Assembly (NCBI GenBank): GCA_039000515.1
Contig: JBCFYV010011135.1
Span: 15,427,136 to 15,491,135, forward strand
DNA length: 64,000 nt
Reading direction: 5' to 3'
From: Timema cristinae
Lineage: Eukaryota > Arthropoda > Insecta > Phasmatodea > Timematidae
How positions within the stretch are numbered: position 1 is the first letter of the stretch; the number at the start of each line of letters is the position of its first letter. The position numbers and the translations under genes were made by a program. Shown in pieces: positions 11,620-21,820 of the stretch. Below the pieces are notes generated by a model that saw nothing but the letters and a program-made list of their open reading frames with translations, was not told where the DNA came from and did not search any database.

Positions 11620-11905
11620 AAAATTACACCTGGACACGGTAATCAAACCCGGGGCCTTTGGCAACAAAAAGCCAACTATCGAGTCATGGGTGTCTACGTT
11701 ATCTGATGGATCGTGATCTTAATTGATCACACATTTGTAGCTGACGATTTCCGCACGTCCATCATAGACTCTGCCTTAAAATATGAGTGAAGAATGGCCC
11801 TGGGCACGGGATGAATCCTGGATAGCTCAGTGGTCAGAACATTGGTGTACTAAGCCAAAAGTCCCGGTTTCAATTACCGTGTCCAGGTGTCATTTTTCAT
11901 TTAAA
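11620..11905. mobile_element. FB-C foldback with tRNA-like arms, copy 1 (left arm shortened)
   Basis: The left arm carries the reverse of the tRNA-like 3' half (ACACCTGGACACGGTAATCA). It is joined early to the centre (GATCGTGATCTTAATTGATC). The right arm is complete: TTTCCGCACGTCCATCATAG, the leader CCCTGGGCACGGGA, then a 71-nt tRNA-like unit and the end GGTGTCATTTTTC. It shows the same architecture as the copies at 12820 and 53471. Confidence 0.75.
11817..11887 (+). other. tRNA-like unit in FB-C copy 1
   Basis: It is 71 nt long. The acceptor strands CCTGGAT and GTCCAGG pair, the D arm is diverged (GCTC with GAAC), and TTGGT/GCCAA forms an anticodon-like stem. The B box is damaged (GGTTTCAATTA), so this looks like a relic rather than a working tRNA gene. 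Confidence 0.6.
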
Positions 11906-12492
11906 ATAAAATTATAATTATATCCGGCTATAACCGTAACTAACAAATATAATAGATTAAATATTTAATCCATTATTTATATTTAGTTTATTTATTTCCC
12001 TGATAGTAAAAAGTTTGGCTAGAGACATTAAGAATGCAAATACTTTTTTTTTTATTGGAACATCTTTTCTTTTCTCAAACCTTTCAAATCAAACAGTTTT
12101 ATAAACATTTTTATGAGTCATGACATTGATGAATTGCTGCTTATTTTAGTGGGAAAGGGAGATATATAGATATAAAAAAAAAGTTGATGACAGAAGATCT
12201 TTTACTATTTAACACATTTTACCGTAGTCCTCATACTTATTGAAGTTTTCAATCGATTATGAAAAGTTTATTATAAAAGTATATGGTTTCTTGGCTATCA
12301 AATGACGGGGTTAATGCTAATTGAGTTTACTAATAATCAGTAGTATGATCAACTAATGGGTTTATTGATGGTTAGAGATAGGTGATGGCTTGCTTGTATT
12401 TCTATCATCAACTTTAGTAATTGTATGAAATCAAACTTTTGTCCCGTTTAACTTGTTTGCTAAGTAACTATAAACTTTGAAGATATAAAATA
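11906..12492. other. No recognised element
   Basis: AT-rich unique sequence with no repeat match in the window. Confidence 0.5.
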
Positions 12493-12610
12493 GACCCACT
12501 CTGGTGGCAGAATGGTCTAAGCCAGTGGTAATCAACCTTTTAATTTTGTATGCCTTACCCCAGTTATAATTTATCTTAAATTTTGTAACCCCAAATTGAT
12601 TGGTGCATAA
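12493..12610. mobile_element. hAT-like end inserted in a SINE-B head
   Basis: ACCCACTCTGGTGGCAGAAT (12495 onward) is a SINE-B head. It is interrupted at 12523 by CAGTGGTAATCAACCTTTTA, which resembles the 5' end of SPIN-type hAT elements (CAGTGGTTCTCAACCTTTT). The other end is not visible, so extent and family are tentative. Confidence 0.4.
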
Positions 12611-12650
12611 TGCAAGCTATACATAACTTACAATATATACCTAAAATAAC

Positions 12651-12807
12651 AGGTGCCATGGTGTGGTGGTCAGTATATCTGGCTACGAGCTTAGAGGTCC
12701 CGGGCTCGATTCCCGGCTGGTACCTTGGGTATTTTCCCAAAAGGAGGATTACCCCAATGGTCACTAGGGTTTGGTTAAGTAGGCTTAACTGGCTTTGTGA
12801 TAAATAA
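12651..12807 (+). mobile_element. SINE-D, 3'-truncated
   Basis: The head GCCATGGTGTGGTGGTCAGT resembles tRNA-Gln/His, with a clean B box (GGGCTCGATTCCC). The body CCCAAAAGGAGGATTACCCC and the start of the GGTTAAGTAGGC segment follow. The rest of the body seen in the 27668 and 59883 copies is missing. Confidence 0.75.
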
Positions 12808-12841
12808 TTAACTTCCATGTTCTGAAAATTGAAAAATGATA

Positions 12842-12912
12842 CCTGGACACGGGAATCGAACCTGATACCTTTGGCTTAGTTTACCAATACTCTCCCCACT
12901 GAGCTACCCAGG
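12842..12912 (-). other. tRNA-like unit, left arm of FB-C copy 2
   Basis: Read on the minus strand it begins CCTGGGTAGCTCAGTGG and ends with GTCCAGG, 71 nt in all. The B-box region is GGTTCGATTCCC. Confidence 0.65.
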
Positions 12913-13135
12913 AATCGTCCTTTGCCCAGGGACATTCTTCACTCATATTTTAAGACAGGGTCTATGATGAACGTGCGGAAATCTTTGGCTACAAATGTGT
13001 GATTTTATTAAGATCACGAGCTATTAAAAGAGCTATTAAAAGAAATCACACATTAGTAGCCGATAATTTCCGCACGTCCATCATATACTACGCCTTAAAA
13101 TATGAGTGAAGAATGACCCTGGGCACGGGACGATT

Positions 13136-13206
13136 CCCGGATAGCTCAGTGGGTAGAGCATTGACATACTAAGCCAAAGGTCCCGGGTTCGATTCCCGTG
13201 TCTAGG
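13136..13206 (+). other. tRNA-like unit, right arm of FB-C copy 2
   Basis: CCCGGATAGCTCAGTGGGTA begins a 71-nt unit with a GCTC/GAGC D stem, a 7-nt anticodon-like loop with U33 (positions read ATACTAA) and a clean B box GGGTTCGATTCCC. The acceptor stem has mismatches (CCCGGAT with GTCTAGG). Confidence 0.7.
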
Positions 13207-13234
13207 TGTCATTTTTCAATTTTCAGAATATGAT

Positions 13235-13810
13235 ATGCTGATGGAGAATTCCTCAATAAAAAGCATAAATAATAGCTTCGGATATTTGATACTTAACTTT
13301 CAGCTTGACTGGCACACCTCACAGATTTGAATCCGGTACCCTGGGTACGATGGTTGGACTCTAGCACAAGTACACAATGACCTAAGGCTCTAATCCACGT
13401 GGCCCCGAAATCAGGCAGATTTACCCCTCTGATTAAATCTTATTGTGACAGCCTCAGTCACACTAAAACAGAATCCTTTACACTGTAAATCGGCCCAGTT
13501 TCCGAGCACAACGTAGGAAAGTTGTTATGAGCTATCAGCATTCTTTCCTAATGTTTACTAGCTCGTCACAACAAGTAAACTAGACCAGTTCTTTCCCTTG
13601 CTTCGTTTCAACACTGTTATGTTAGTTGTAAACAAACTTACCGATCTAGGTCAGCGCTATTTCACATTAGTATTATATTTGCAACAGGCCACTACTGTTT
13701 TACAACTGATTCCCTTCTACTGACACAACCTTGTATTAACTAGCAATAGTGTTTAAAAAAAATTGGGCATGATCGCAAACTTACCATAGTAACAAATTAA
13801 TGTTTTTACT
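13235..13810. other. Mostly unique sequence
   Basis: Apart from the possible tRNA-like fragment near 13300, I see no gene or shared repeat here. Confidence 0.45.
13292..13400 (-). other. Possible tRNA-like fragment
   Basis: The minus strand holds a B-box-like GGATTCAAATCTG and a run resembling a SINE head ending at CCACGTGGCCCC. No body repeat is shared with other copies. Confidence 0.3.
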
Positions 13811-14202
13811 AAGGCTACGTCCATGCTTGCAATCAGGACCTGGCAACCCGGTCACTGAGGATGCTTTTTGTTTCTCCCAGCCACGCTTACGACCTGATCG
13901 TCGCATTTTATTACCAATTGTGATAATGTATTGTTATCCATAGTATTATCTAGGTATCTGAAGAAGAAATGTAAATTTAGAAAATATGGTACACATCCCA
14001 TTAATATGCAGTTTGACAGTTTCACACTTTATTTCATGAGCTCAGAAATCATTTATATAGATATTTCCAGTATTTTATAATGAGTGTAGCTTCATTTGAC
14101 TTACGTCAGGGAGGTTATTGAGAAGCAAAGATTGAGACAATTCCAGGGGAAGAAGGAGTTGCGGTACAGTAACCAGGTTGCAAGTGTGGCCGTAGCCTTA
14201 CA
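13811..14202. mobile_element. Inverted-repeat DNA element that seeded the 41-bp array
   Basis: The left end reads AAGGCTACGTCCATGCTTGC. The right end, in reverse complement, reads AAGGCTACGGCCACACTTGC. A second partial copy (CCACGCTTACGACCTGATCG) lies just inside the left end. The interior of about 340 bp is AT-rich and non-coding. The right terminal repeat is also the first unit of the tandem array that follows. Confidence 0.65.
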
Positions 14203-16511
14203 GGTAATAGTAACCAGGTCACAAGCGTGGCTGTAGCCTTACAGGTAACAGTAACCAGGTCGCAAGCGTGGCCGTAGCCTTACAGGTAACAGTAAGCAAA
14301 TCGCAAGCGTGGTCGTAGCCTTACAGGTAACAGTAACCAGGTCGCAAGCGTGGCCGTAGCCTTACAGGTAACAGTAAGCAAATCGCAAGTGTGGCCGTAG
14401 CCTTACAGGTAACAGTAACCAGATCCCAAGCGTGGTCATAGCCTTACAGGTAATAGTAACCAGGTCACAAGCGTGGCTGTAGCCTTACAGGTAACAGTAA
14501 GCAAATCGCAAGTGTGGCCATAGCCTTACAGGTAACAGTAACCAGATCCCAAGCGTGGTCATAGCCTTACAGGTAACAGTAACCAGGTCACAAGCGTGGT
14601 CATAGCCTTACAGGTAACAGTAACCAGGTCACAAGCGTGGCTGTAGCCTTACAGGTAAAAGTAACCAGATCCCAAGCGTGGCTGTAGCCTTACAGGTAAT
14701 AGTAACCAGGTCACAAGCGTGGCTGTAGCCTTACAGGTAACAGTAAGCAAATCGCAAGTGTGGCCGTAGCCTTACAGGTAACAGTAACCAGATCCCAAGC
14801 GTGGTCATAGCCTTACAGGTAACAGTAAGCAAATCGCAAGTGTGGCCGTAGCCTTACAGGTAACAGTAACCAGATCCCAAGCGTGGTCATAGCCTTACAG
14901 GTAACAGTAACCAGGTCACAAGCGTGGCTGTAGCCTTACAGGTAAAAGTAACCAGATCCCAAGCGTGGCTGTAGCCTTACAGGTAACAGTAAGCAAATCG
15001 CAAGTGTGGCCGTAGCCTTACAGGTAACAGTAACCAGATCCCAAGCGTGGTCATAGCCTTACAGGTAACAGTAAGCAAATCGCAAGCGTGGTCGTAGCCT
15101 TACAGGTAACAGTAACCAGGTCGCAAGCGTGGCCGTAGCCTTACAGGTAACAGTAAGCAAATCGCAAGCGTGGTCGTAGCCTTACAGGTAACAGTAAGCA
15201 AATCGCAAGTGTGGCCGTAGCCTTACAGGTAACAGTAACCAGATCCCAAGCGTGGCTGTAGCCTTACAGGTAAAAGTAACCAGATCCCAAGCGTGGCTGT
15301 AGCCTTACAGGTAACAGTAAGCAAATCGCAAGTGTGGCCGTAGCCTTACAGGTAACAGTAACCAGGTCGCAAGCGTGGCCGTATTCTTACAGGTAACAGT
15401 AAGCAAATCGCAAGCGTGGTCGTAGCCTTACAGGTAACAGTAACCAGATCCCAAGCGTGGTCATAGCCTTACAGGTAACAGTAAGCAAATCGCAAGTGTG
15501 GCCGTAGCCTTACAGGTAACAGTAACCAGATCCCAAGCGTGGTCATAGCCTTACAGGTAACAGTAACCAGGTCGCAAGCGTGGCCGTAGCCTTACAGGTA
15601 ACAGTAAGCAAATCGCAAGCGTGGTCGTAGCCTTACAGGTAACAGTAACCAGGTCGCAAGCGTGGCCGTAGCCTTACAGGTAACAGTAAGCAAATCGCAA
15701 GTGTGGCCGTAGCCTTACAGGTAACAGTAACCAGATCCCAAGCGTGGTCATAGCCTTACAGGTAATAGTAACCAGGTCACAAGCGTGGCTGTAGCCTTAC
15801 AGGTAACAGTAAGCAAATCGCAAGTGTGGCCGTAGCCTTACAGGTAACAGTAACCAGATCCCAAGCGTGGTCATAGCCTTACAGGTAACAGTAACCAGGT
15901 CACAAGCGTGGTCGTAGCCTTACAGGTAATAGTAACCAGGTCACAAGCGTGGCTGTAGCCTTACAGGTAAAAGTAACCAGATTGAAAGCGTGGTCGTAGC
16001 CTTACAGGTAACAGTAACCAGATCCCAAGCGTGGTCATAGCCTTACAGGTAACAGTAAGCAAATCGCAAGCGTGGTCGTAGCCTTACAGGTAACAGTAAC
16101 CAGGTCGCAAGCGTGGCCGTAGCCTTACAGGTAACAGTAAGCAAATCGCAAGTGTGGCCGTAGCCTTACAGGTAACAGTAACCAGATCCCAAGCGTGGCT
16201 GTAGCCTTACAGGTAATAGTAACCAGGTCACAAGCGTGGCTGTAGCCTTACAGGTAAAAGTAACCAGATTGAAAGCGTGGTCGTAGCCTTATAGGTAACA
16301 GTAACCAGGTCACAAGCGTGGCTGTAGCCTTACAGGTAAAAGTAACCAGATCGCAAGCGTGGTCGTAGCCTTACAGGTAACAGTAACCAGATCCCAAGCG
16401 TGGTCATAGCCTTACAGGTAACAGTAAGCAAATCGCAAGCGTGGTCGTAGCCTTACAGGCAACAGTAACCAGGTCGCAAGCGTGGTCGTGGCCTTACAGG
16501 CAACAGTAAAA
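14168..16511. repeat. 41-bp tandem array, about 57 copies
   Basis: The unit contains GTAGCCTTACAGGTAACAGT, then AACCAGGTCGCAAGCGTGGCC. Recurrent variants include AAGCAAATCGCAAG, AACCAGATCCCAAG and AACCAGGTCACAAG. The variants come in repeated orders along the array, pointing to duplication of multi-unit blocks. A late unit carries a change (GTATTCTTACAGG at about 15381). Period 41 prevents a steady reading frame. Confidence 0.95.
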
Positions 16512-18019
16512 AGGTTTACCTTCTTTTCTTGGAAGTTATTTTTTCAGCTCACTCAAAGAAACGTCCTTTGTTCTCCAATACCATATCGATTGTAAAGAAA
16601 TAAAGGCATTTGAAATGTTGACAGAGCTAATTTTACGATCGGAAGCTTTACAAGGTGTATCTTGAAAATGAATATTAAAATACTAACTAGTATTTGGTTG
16701 ATGATACATACAACTGTACTAAAAGTTAAAAAATTATAGCATTAAGTTTTTAAATGTATATATGTACCCCATTTAAGGGGGGGTTCCAATAAATTCCGGG
16801 GGGAGGGGGGTCAAAGAACCCTGACTTCTACGCTTTTGGTATATAGTATAAGCGATAAATACTATTAACAACACACAAACATCGCTCCATCACACAAAGT
16901 TAGTATTATCAATAACCTTTTATTATGTTTATCCCTCCACCTTCTGTTACATTCATCACGTCTATTTACGACCGCTCTTTATCATAATCCTTCCCCAATC
17001 ATCCTTTACTCTGCACAATGTCAGCCACGCGGTTTACAGCCCACAGCCCTAAACCATAATTCTCACCCGATTCATCATCCTAAATCATGAGGGTCTTGGC
17101 TTACGTTAATCACTCCATCTGCCGCTTTCCCCGTGACCCGTCTTCTCCCCCCGCGTGCTCCCTTCCTAGCGCTTCCATCAAATTGATTCCGTATTTTTGG
17201 TCCGATACAGACTCTGAATGCCCACCCACCTCCCTCTGAAGAGAGACAATAAAAATTGGGATCGAAAGAAAAATATTGCGTGAGATTGCACGAGAATCCT
17301 GGCTTTTTTTACACCCACCCCCCTCACCCCTTTGTCATTTTCTGTCAAATTGAAGTACACGTGGTTTGAGAATGGGGGTGGGGGGATAGGCAAGTGTTTA
17401 GCTGGATTAAATCTGGATATTCATGAAGTTTGTGTTGCACCCCCTCCCCCTCTGTTCAACCCTCCTTACAGTAACCAATCGGTCCAGACAAGTATAAGCT
17501 GTTGGTTTAGTTGTAGTCAGGGTAGTAATAATACATTCACACACACACACCCTAAACTACCCTCCACCCTTCAAAAAAAAAAACTTTTTCTTAGAACGTG
17601 ATATATCAGTCATCGGCTCATAGTTTGGAATTGAATTGGTCGGAAGTTCAAACTTTGAATGTATACACCCAAAGAATACGCAAGCAAAATGGACAAAAAT
17701 ATTTACAGTAGAGAGAAATTTAAACGTAAGTTTCATATAATACCAGTACCATCAAATGCATTTTTTCAATAGAAGTCGTGAGTAGATAGATATAGCTCTA
17801 TGCAGACCAACAACATTAATAGATTAGTTCCATAACTCACCACCAGAAAGCACTTGTACGAAAGTAGCTTTTTGTTTTCATACGACCAAATATGGTATAC
17901 CATTTATTTCTCCCTCCCCTTACCTCCTATTTTATAAATAAAAAGAAGGCTATAGTGGGTAAACGGGGGTGGGGGTATATTTAATTTTAAAGCTAGTACG
18001 ATAATGTGACCTAAGACTC
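16512..18019. other. Unique sequence, no gene supported
   Basis: It contains G-rich runs (16776-16810, 17373-17390), C-rich runs (17100-17170, 17440-17465) and a short CA run. Two overlapping frames of 71 and 89 codons are low complexity. No recognisable domain is present. Confidence 0.45.
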
Positions 18020-18610
18020 GTTTATCTCTCTTTTCACAGCATGTTAGCCAAAAGATCCCAACACGCTATGCTACAAGATAGACGCACTCACATCTTGTTT
18101 GCGATGTTGGCTAACATGTTGGGAGTTGGTAGTGAAGGTCAGTGCCAACATGTTGTGTTGTGTTAGCTCAATTGTTGTAGATAACACATACCCAATACAC
18201 AACATGTTGGCTTACTTGGGAACTTATGCGCATTCGATATCGAGTTGAATCAGTTTCTAGCCTAGTGACTCACATATTTTATTTTCAGATTAGTTTTAAC
18301 TGTTTTTGTTTACATAGTTTTAGTTTCAGGGAGTGAAACAATAATTAAATCATTAATTGAGTTGCATCAAAATTTTTGAAACGTTACCTTGGCTGATTAG
18401 GTTTTTGAACCCATCGCCGTTTAGTAAGTTTTTTTTTTTTGGCAAGTATACACTTTCTGCCATCACACTAAATTAAGAAATGGCAAGTAATATTTCATTC
18501 ATTATGGCCAAAAATATGGAGACTGATTAAAAACTAGAGGTGGACCCAGAATGTTGGCACAAAAAAAAAATGTAGCTTACTTTTTCCCAGATTTTGGTTA
18601 ACATGTTGGG
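18020..18610. repeat. Cluster of AACATGTT palindromes
   Basis: The self-complementary octamer AACATGTT appears within GGCTAACATGTTGGG (18110), GCCAACATGTTGTG (18147), ACAACATGTTGGCT (18201) and GGTTAACATGTTGGG (18597), with a related GCATGTTAGCC at 18041. Orientation alternates. It may be the ends and interior of one or more decayed DNA elements. No coding frame is seen. Confidence 0.5.
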
Positions 18611-18621
18611 TACACCTTACA

Positions 18622-18894
18622 CACATCCATTACTATTTACAACCAGTGGCCTAGGTCAGTTTTTATTCAAGTCATATATTTTTCATTACTGGCTTGCAAG
18701 GCCTGTCGTAGCTTCATATGCCTTATAATCTATTTTAAGACTAGGGCAAGCACAACATCCCATCCCCAGCCGTTAATTTATCACCGTGAAAGAGTAAATC
18801 CACATTTCACCAATGATAGGTTTTTCGGCCATGCCGGGAATCGAACCCAGGACTCTTATCTCAGTAGACAGACACGATACCATCTGAGATAAGG
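18622..18894 (-). mobile_element. SINE-E copy, reverse orientation
   Basis: This is the best-preserved SINE-E copy. In reverse it shows the B box (GGGAATCGAACCC at 18837), TTTTTCGGCCATGC, CACATTTCACCAATGATAGG, GGCCTGTCGTAGCTTCATAT and CCTAGGTCAGTTTTTATTCA. It ends near CCATTACTATTTACAACCAG. Confidence 0.8.
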
Positions 18895-19080
18895 TGTTGG
18901 ATTATTAGGTCTAACTTATTACTTAATAAATCAGGCTTAAGGATTAAGTAGGTGACAATATCTTCTACCCATCCTTTCCTTCAAGCTCACCTGTTGGTTG
19001 TTGGTTTCTGTCCCAGAAAGGAAAAAAAATGAGAAAATAATGAACGTTAGCGATATATTTTCTAGGTTTGGAAATCACTT

Positions 19081-19250
19081 ACTATCCTTGTTGAAGTGTA
19101 CCCGTATTTGCGTGGAGAGAGAGTGAAAACTATTTACGAAGGGGGGGGGGAACTCCTTCAGTACACCCGACCGCTATTCGAACCTCGATGACTCCGTCAT
19201 TGGTGGTCCAGTCTATTGCGAGAAGGACGCCTTAGACCATGCGGCCACCA
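19081..19250 (-). mobile_element. SINE-B, 3'-truncated relative to its own orientation
   Basis: GTGTACCCGTATTTGCGTGG, a G10 run, TCAGTACACCCGACCGCTAT and the reverse head GACCATGCGGCCACC identify SINE-B. The tail is missing. Confidence 0.75.
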
Positions 19251-19287
19251 AATATGGTTATCAAAACTGTATTTTAATAATGATAAC

Positions 19288-19385
19288 ACCCGCTTCGGGG
19301 GCCGAATAATCTAACGCATCGCTATCGTGTTCGACAAAATTGCTGAATGACGGGGATTTCGGGTCCGAATCCCGGTTGGGTGAAG
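19288..19385 (+). mobile_element. SINE-B head fragment
   Basis: ACCCGCTTCGGGGGCCGAAT through the B box (GGGTCCGAATCCC) to the start of the body. It lies in opposite orientation to the copy 40 bp to its left. Confidence 0.7.
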
Positions 19386-19405
19386 TGAAATGTTTTTTTA
19401 TTCTA

Positions 19406-19470
<65 letters not shown>

Positions 19471-19711
19471 GCACCGCGTCTTACTACCCATTCAGTTTGT
19501 ACGAACTTACGTTAATGTGTAATGGTAGGGTGATTGTGAGATGAAATGGAGGACCTACAGTTTAACGTGGGATCCGAACCACGGTGGAGGCCTGGCATTC
19601 CACACATTCACAAGTTGTGATTAATACACGTCTTGTCAGAGGTGAAGGAAGGGTTTGGCAATCAGATAAATCTGTGCCGGGACCGAGGATTGAACCCCAA
19701 ACTCCCAGCAC
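19406..19711 (-). mobile_element. SINE-A with long (ATT)n tail and TSD
   Basis: It has about 60 bp of ATT repeat, the GCACCGCGTCTTACTACCCA tail, the complete body, and the B-box side of the head (GGATTGAACCCC). The A-box side is lost. The flanking repeat TTTATTCTA lies at 19397-19405 and 19712-19720. Confidence 0.88.
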
Positions 19712-19797
19712 TTTATTCTAAACGGTTTCCCACTATTGATCCACGCACATAATATGGATACATCTAATCCTCTTTATTCCACAAGTGTTGGTTTTTT

Positions 19798-20047
19798 TAA
19801 AGCACCACGTCTTACTACCCGTTCGTGTTATACGCTTATATACTAATTACGCTAGTGGTTTTAGAGACGAGGAAGGTTTAATTTATAGGAAGTGTACCCG
19901 AATTCACGTTAAGGGAGGATGGAAAACAATTTTGGATAAACTACCCTCAGTACACCCGGCCGAGATTCGAACTTTGATCTCCCTGTCATCGGCAGTCTAG
20001 TCTATTGGAAGAGTAGCGCGTTAGACCACATGGTCACCGAAGTGGGT
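19798..20047 (-). mobile_element. SINE-B, full length
   Basis: It runs from AGCACCACGTCTTACTACCC through the body to the head CACATGGTCACCGAAGTGGG. The B box in this orientation reads GAGATTCGAACTT. Confidence 0.85.
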
Positions 20048-20960
20048 GTATGGATATAGCTCAAACTTTTATAAAAAAAAAAGTGAAGTGAAGTGAAGAA
20101 GCCAATTCACGGAATGAGCATAAAATTGCCAAATTCATTAAATGGCCAATTTCACTTTAGGGTTGTAACACATATAAATAAGAGATACAATGAGTCTTAT
20201 ATTAGCAAATTGAACTGTTATATTCTTGTCTTGAAAACAAAATTAGACTAAGCTATAATTTTTTAATATACAAGGGAACTTGTTTTAACTAAATATAATA
20301 TTATATTCATATGCTAATAATTCAAAAACTCTGCAGAACTATATCCAGTATACTTTGAATGTATGCATACACAACATTTGTTTGAGAGTATTTTACTATT
20401 CAGTCTAGTTTAAGAAGAGTTTGTTCTGTTCTTAACATGCTCACTTTCACATATGTGCGTCAATAACATAAGTTACAACTGCGGCACTTTTTGTTTCAAT
20501 CCAATTAAAATTTCATATTTTCTCAAAGAAAAGACTTAGATATATTGATATCTGAGATTTCCTGAGATCTGAGCTGAGATCTACGTAACTTATAAGATCT
20601 TAAAGATGCAGAGAAAAAAGGGTTATAGTCCAACTTTAACTCAAACTAAGTGTTGCCATCTGTTAGACGATCATGAGACGTTTCTAATGCATTTTAGATT
20701 CTGGTTAAAAGAGGTCTTTCTCATATATAAACTGAACAAAGTATTTGCTTGGGTTTTAAATGGGTTTGAGATATTATAATAGTTGATTTGGAAAATATAA
20801 GTAATGTGACTTCCCCCCTTCCCCCTTTCCCCGCCCTGTACCTTTAATTTGGTATCGATTGAACTCTATCCTGAAGTCAAATGACGTAAAAGAAGTTTTC
20901 CCTGTGCAGTTGTTTGTTGATCTGAACTATGTTACCTATGTATGTAAAGACAGACAACAT
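20048..20960. other. No recognised element
   Basis: AT-rich unique sequence. A short GAAGT run lies at about 20083. Confidence 0.5.
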
Positions 20961-21064
20961 CAGAGGTTCCCAGACGTTTTTAATGGCGTACCAGCCCAAC
21001 AGTAAATAATTATTGTACGTAGGCCTACCATTGGTGGCACGCGTACCACAGTTTGTAACCACTG
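20961..21064. mobile_element. Short hAT-like inverted-repeat element
   Basis: The left end is CAGAGGTTCCCAGACG. The right end in reverse is CAGTGGTTACAAACTGTGGT. Both have GTACC a short way inside. At about 104 bp it is a minimal non-autonomous form. The adjacent 8-mers (GACAACAT, CTCTACAG) do not match, so the TSD is not supported. Confidence 0.45.
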
Positions 21065-21233
21065 CTCTACAGGTTGAAGATCATAATACATAGAGACCAA
21101 TATTTTTGTATTCACTTTGTCAAACATCACTATATAATCAAATTGAGGTTAATCCCAAATAGGTTATCCTTTTCTTCAAAAATATAATACTAGCCCAATT
21201 AAAAAATGGGTGTGTGTACTTATATACGCGCGT

Positions 21234-21820
21234 GAGAAGTTATACTTCTTTGGCATCATTAAATAATTTTATTTCTTTATTTTGTAAATATTAAATAACC
21301 AATAATAAATATTTAACAATAATAATTTAATAATATTTAGTATTAATTATGTTAAATAATAATATTTTAATTTATATCAATAAATAATACATACGGATAG
21401 TTAACCTCAATTATATTGGAGCACTTGAAAAAGTCTATAAGCACAATTTTTTTCACTAATATTTACGAATAGTAAATAATATTAATCAAAATATTCAATT
21501 TAAATCACTACTGAATATAATTTATTAGCACATATATAATTCGCACTTGTATGAAACTAAAACACGTGCTGTGAATGTAGAAACAAGAAACATGTGGATA
21601 AATATTATATATATGAAAACAGTGATCAGAGGCGACGAGCGTACCAACATGCGCGACTAACAGAGGTTCTATTTCTATTTTGTTGGTAGCTTTTTTTTTT
21701 CGAGACTTAGTGAGCAGTTTAGCTTCAACCTGTTACTTTTGTGTTACAGTGATGCGCGCGCATCTTAAAATTTCACTCTCATCATTTTTTCATAATGTGC
21801 CTAAAGAAGTATAACTTCAA
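21234..21820. mobile_element. Putative DNA element with GAAGTTATACTTCTTT ends
   Basis: GAAGTTATACTTCTTTGGCA at about 21237 is inverted at about 21798-21817 (TGCCTAAAGAAGTATAACTTC). Outside both is a TGTAC motif, and just inside the right copy is GCGCGCGCATC. The interior is very AT-rich and non-coding. The boundaries are a guess. Confidence 0.45.

Larger units (their letters stand above)
12820..13231. mobile_element. FB-C foldback with tRNA-like arms, copy 2
   Basis: A near-palindrome of about 410 bp. From each end inward it reads TCTGAAAATTGAAAAATGA, a 71-nt tRNA-like unit pointing outward, a leader ending CCTGGGCACGGGA (or its decayed form), TGAAGAATG, TATTTTAAGGCAGAG, GGACGTGCGGAAAT, then a short centre around GAGCTATTAAAAG. 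The two tRNA-like units lie on opposite strands, head to head. No coding capacity is visible. Confidence 0.85.

Noticed and set aside
13136..13206. Functional tRNA gene
   Set aside because: It folds as a tRNA, but it lies in a multi-copy palindromic element and its acceptor stem has mismatches. I keep it as tRNA-like.
20953..21072. 8-bp target duplication for the hAT-like element
   Set aside because: The flanking 8-mers GACAACAT and CTCTACAG do not match.
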